A stretch of DNA of 64,000 nucleotides from Massilia sp. Root335. Its GTDB lineage: Bacteria; Pseudomonadota; Gammaproteobacteria; Burkholderiales; Burkholderiaceae_D. The stretch lies in the NCBI RefSeq assembly GCF_001425685.1, contig NZ_LMCY01000019.1:189-64188 (forward strand), in the 5' to 3' direction. Below the pieces are notes generated by a model. That model searched no databases and was not told the DNA's origin. It saw nothing but the letters and a program-made list of their open reading frames with translations. A program made the position numbers and the translations under genes. Below, piece by piece: positions 61,758 to 64,000 of this stretch (position 1 is the first letter of the stretch; the number at the start of each line of letters is the position of its first letter).

Positions 61758-61762
<5 letters not shown>
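61652..61762. repeat. GTAGGGTGGGC repeats, partly inside a coding region
   Basis: A degenerate copy (about 61652-61671) and full copies at 61683-61709 and, inverted, 61736-61762. The last supplies the TAG stop (61758-61760, minus strand) of the hybrid kinase. Confidence 0.75.

Positions 61763-64000
<2,238 letters not shown>

Overview
The window is high-GC DNA (apart from one AT-richer patch) from a betaproteobacterium, most likely the Massilia/Telluria group of Oxalobacteraceae (Burkholderiales). The core gene orders surE-pcm-nlpD-rpoS-rlmD and sucA-sucB-lpdA-zapE, the sdhE-gltA pair, a PEP-CTERM protein and dense short palindromic repeats support this. The genus is inferred from gene content, not from a database search.

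Layout. 1-1.9 kb: sdhE and citrate synthase (gltA). 1.9-8.8 kb: small accessory genes, including two TetR regulators. One TetR faces a YecD-like isochorismatase-fold gene across a clear operator/promoter. 8.8-15.2 kb: a Fur-type siderophore operon (NIS synthetase, MFS exporter, TonB receptor, PepSY reductase) with four-base overlaps. 15.3-18.8 kb: a haem H-NOX gas sensor coupled to a GAF-GGDEF-EAL protein, then gluQRS. 19-26 kb: an arsenic cluster (arsH, arsB, arsC, arsR and probably arsN1), split between arsR and arsN1 by a 1.9-kb transposon-like element that carries only small uncharacterised genes. 26-36 kb: a LysR-controlled oxidoreductase operon, a fragment of a T6SS hcp gene, a two-component system with a proline-rich secreted partner, a soluble chemoreceptor and a FadL porin. 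36-42 kb: a carboxylesterase, then a Fur-box operon (PepSY, DUF2271, DUF4198, ApbE, flavodoxin/FNR reductase). Its DUF2271 protein carries an ApbE flavinylation motif. 42-49.9 kb: 2-oxoglutarate dehydrogenase genes sucA, sucB and lpdA, then zapE. 49.9-54 kb: lipoprotein, PP2C phosphatase, YdcH-like protein and DinG-type helicase. 54.3-56.4 kb: a TIR-domain gene followed by a MinD/KGGVGR-type gene with a ruined P-loop, probably a conflict/immunity pair. 56.5-61.6 kb: surE, pcm, nlpD, rpoS and rlmD. From 61.8 kb to the end: a hybrid histidine kinase cut by the window edge.

Themes. Iron appears twice: siderophore synthesis, export and uptake, and a flavin/haem reductase chain, each behind a Fur-like box. 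The TCA enzymes gltA and sucAB-lpd lie 40 kb apart with accessory genes between them. Two families of short palindromic repeats fill the gaps between genes. One of them repeatedly supplies the TAG stop codon of the neighbouring gene.

The strongest candidates for undescribed biology are the TIR/degenerate-ATPase pair, the transposase-less element inside the arsenic cluster, and the flavinylation operon whose ApbE seems to lack an export signal.
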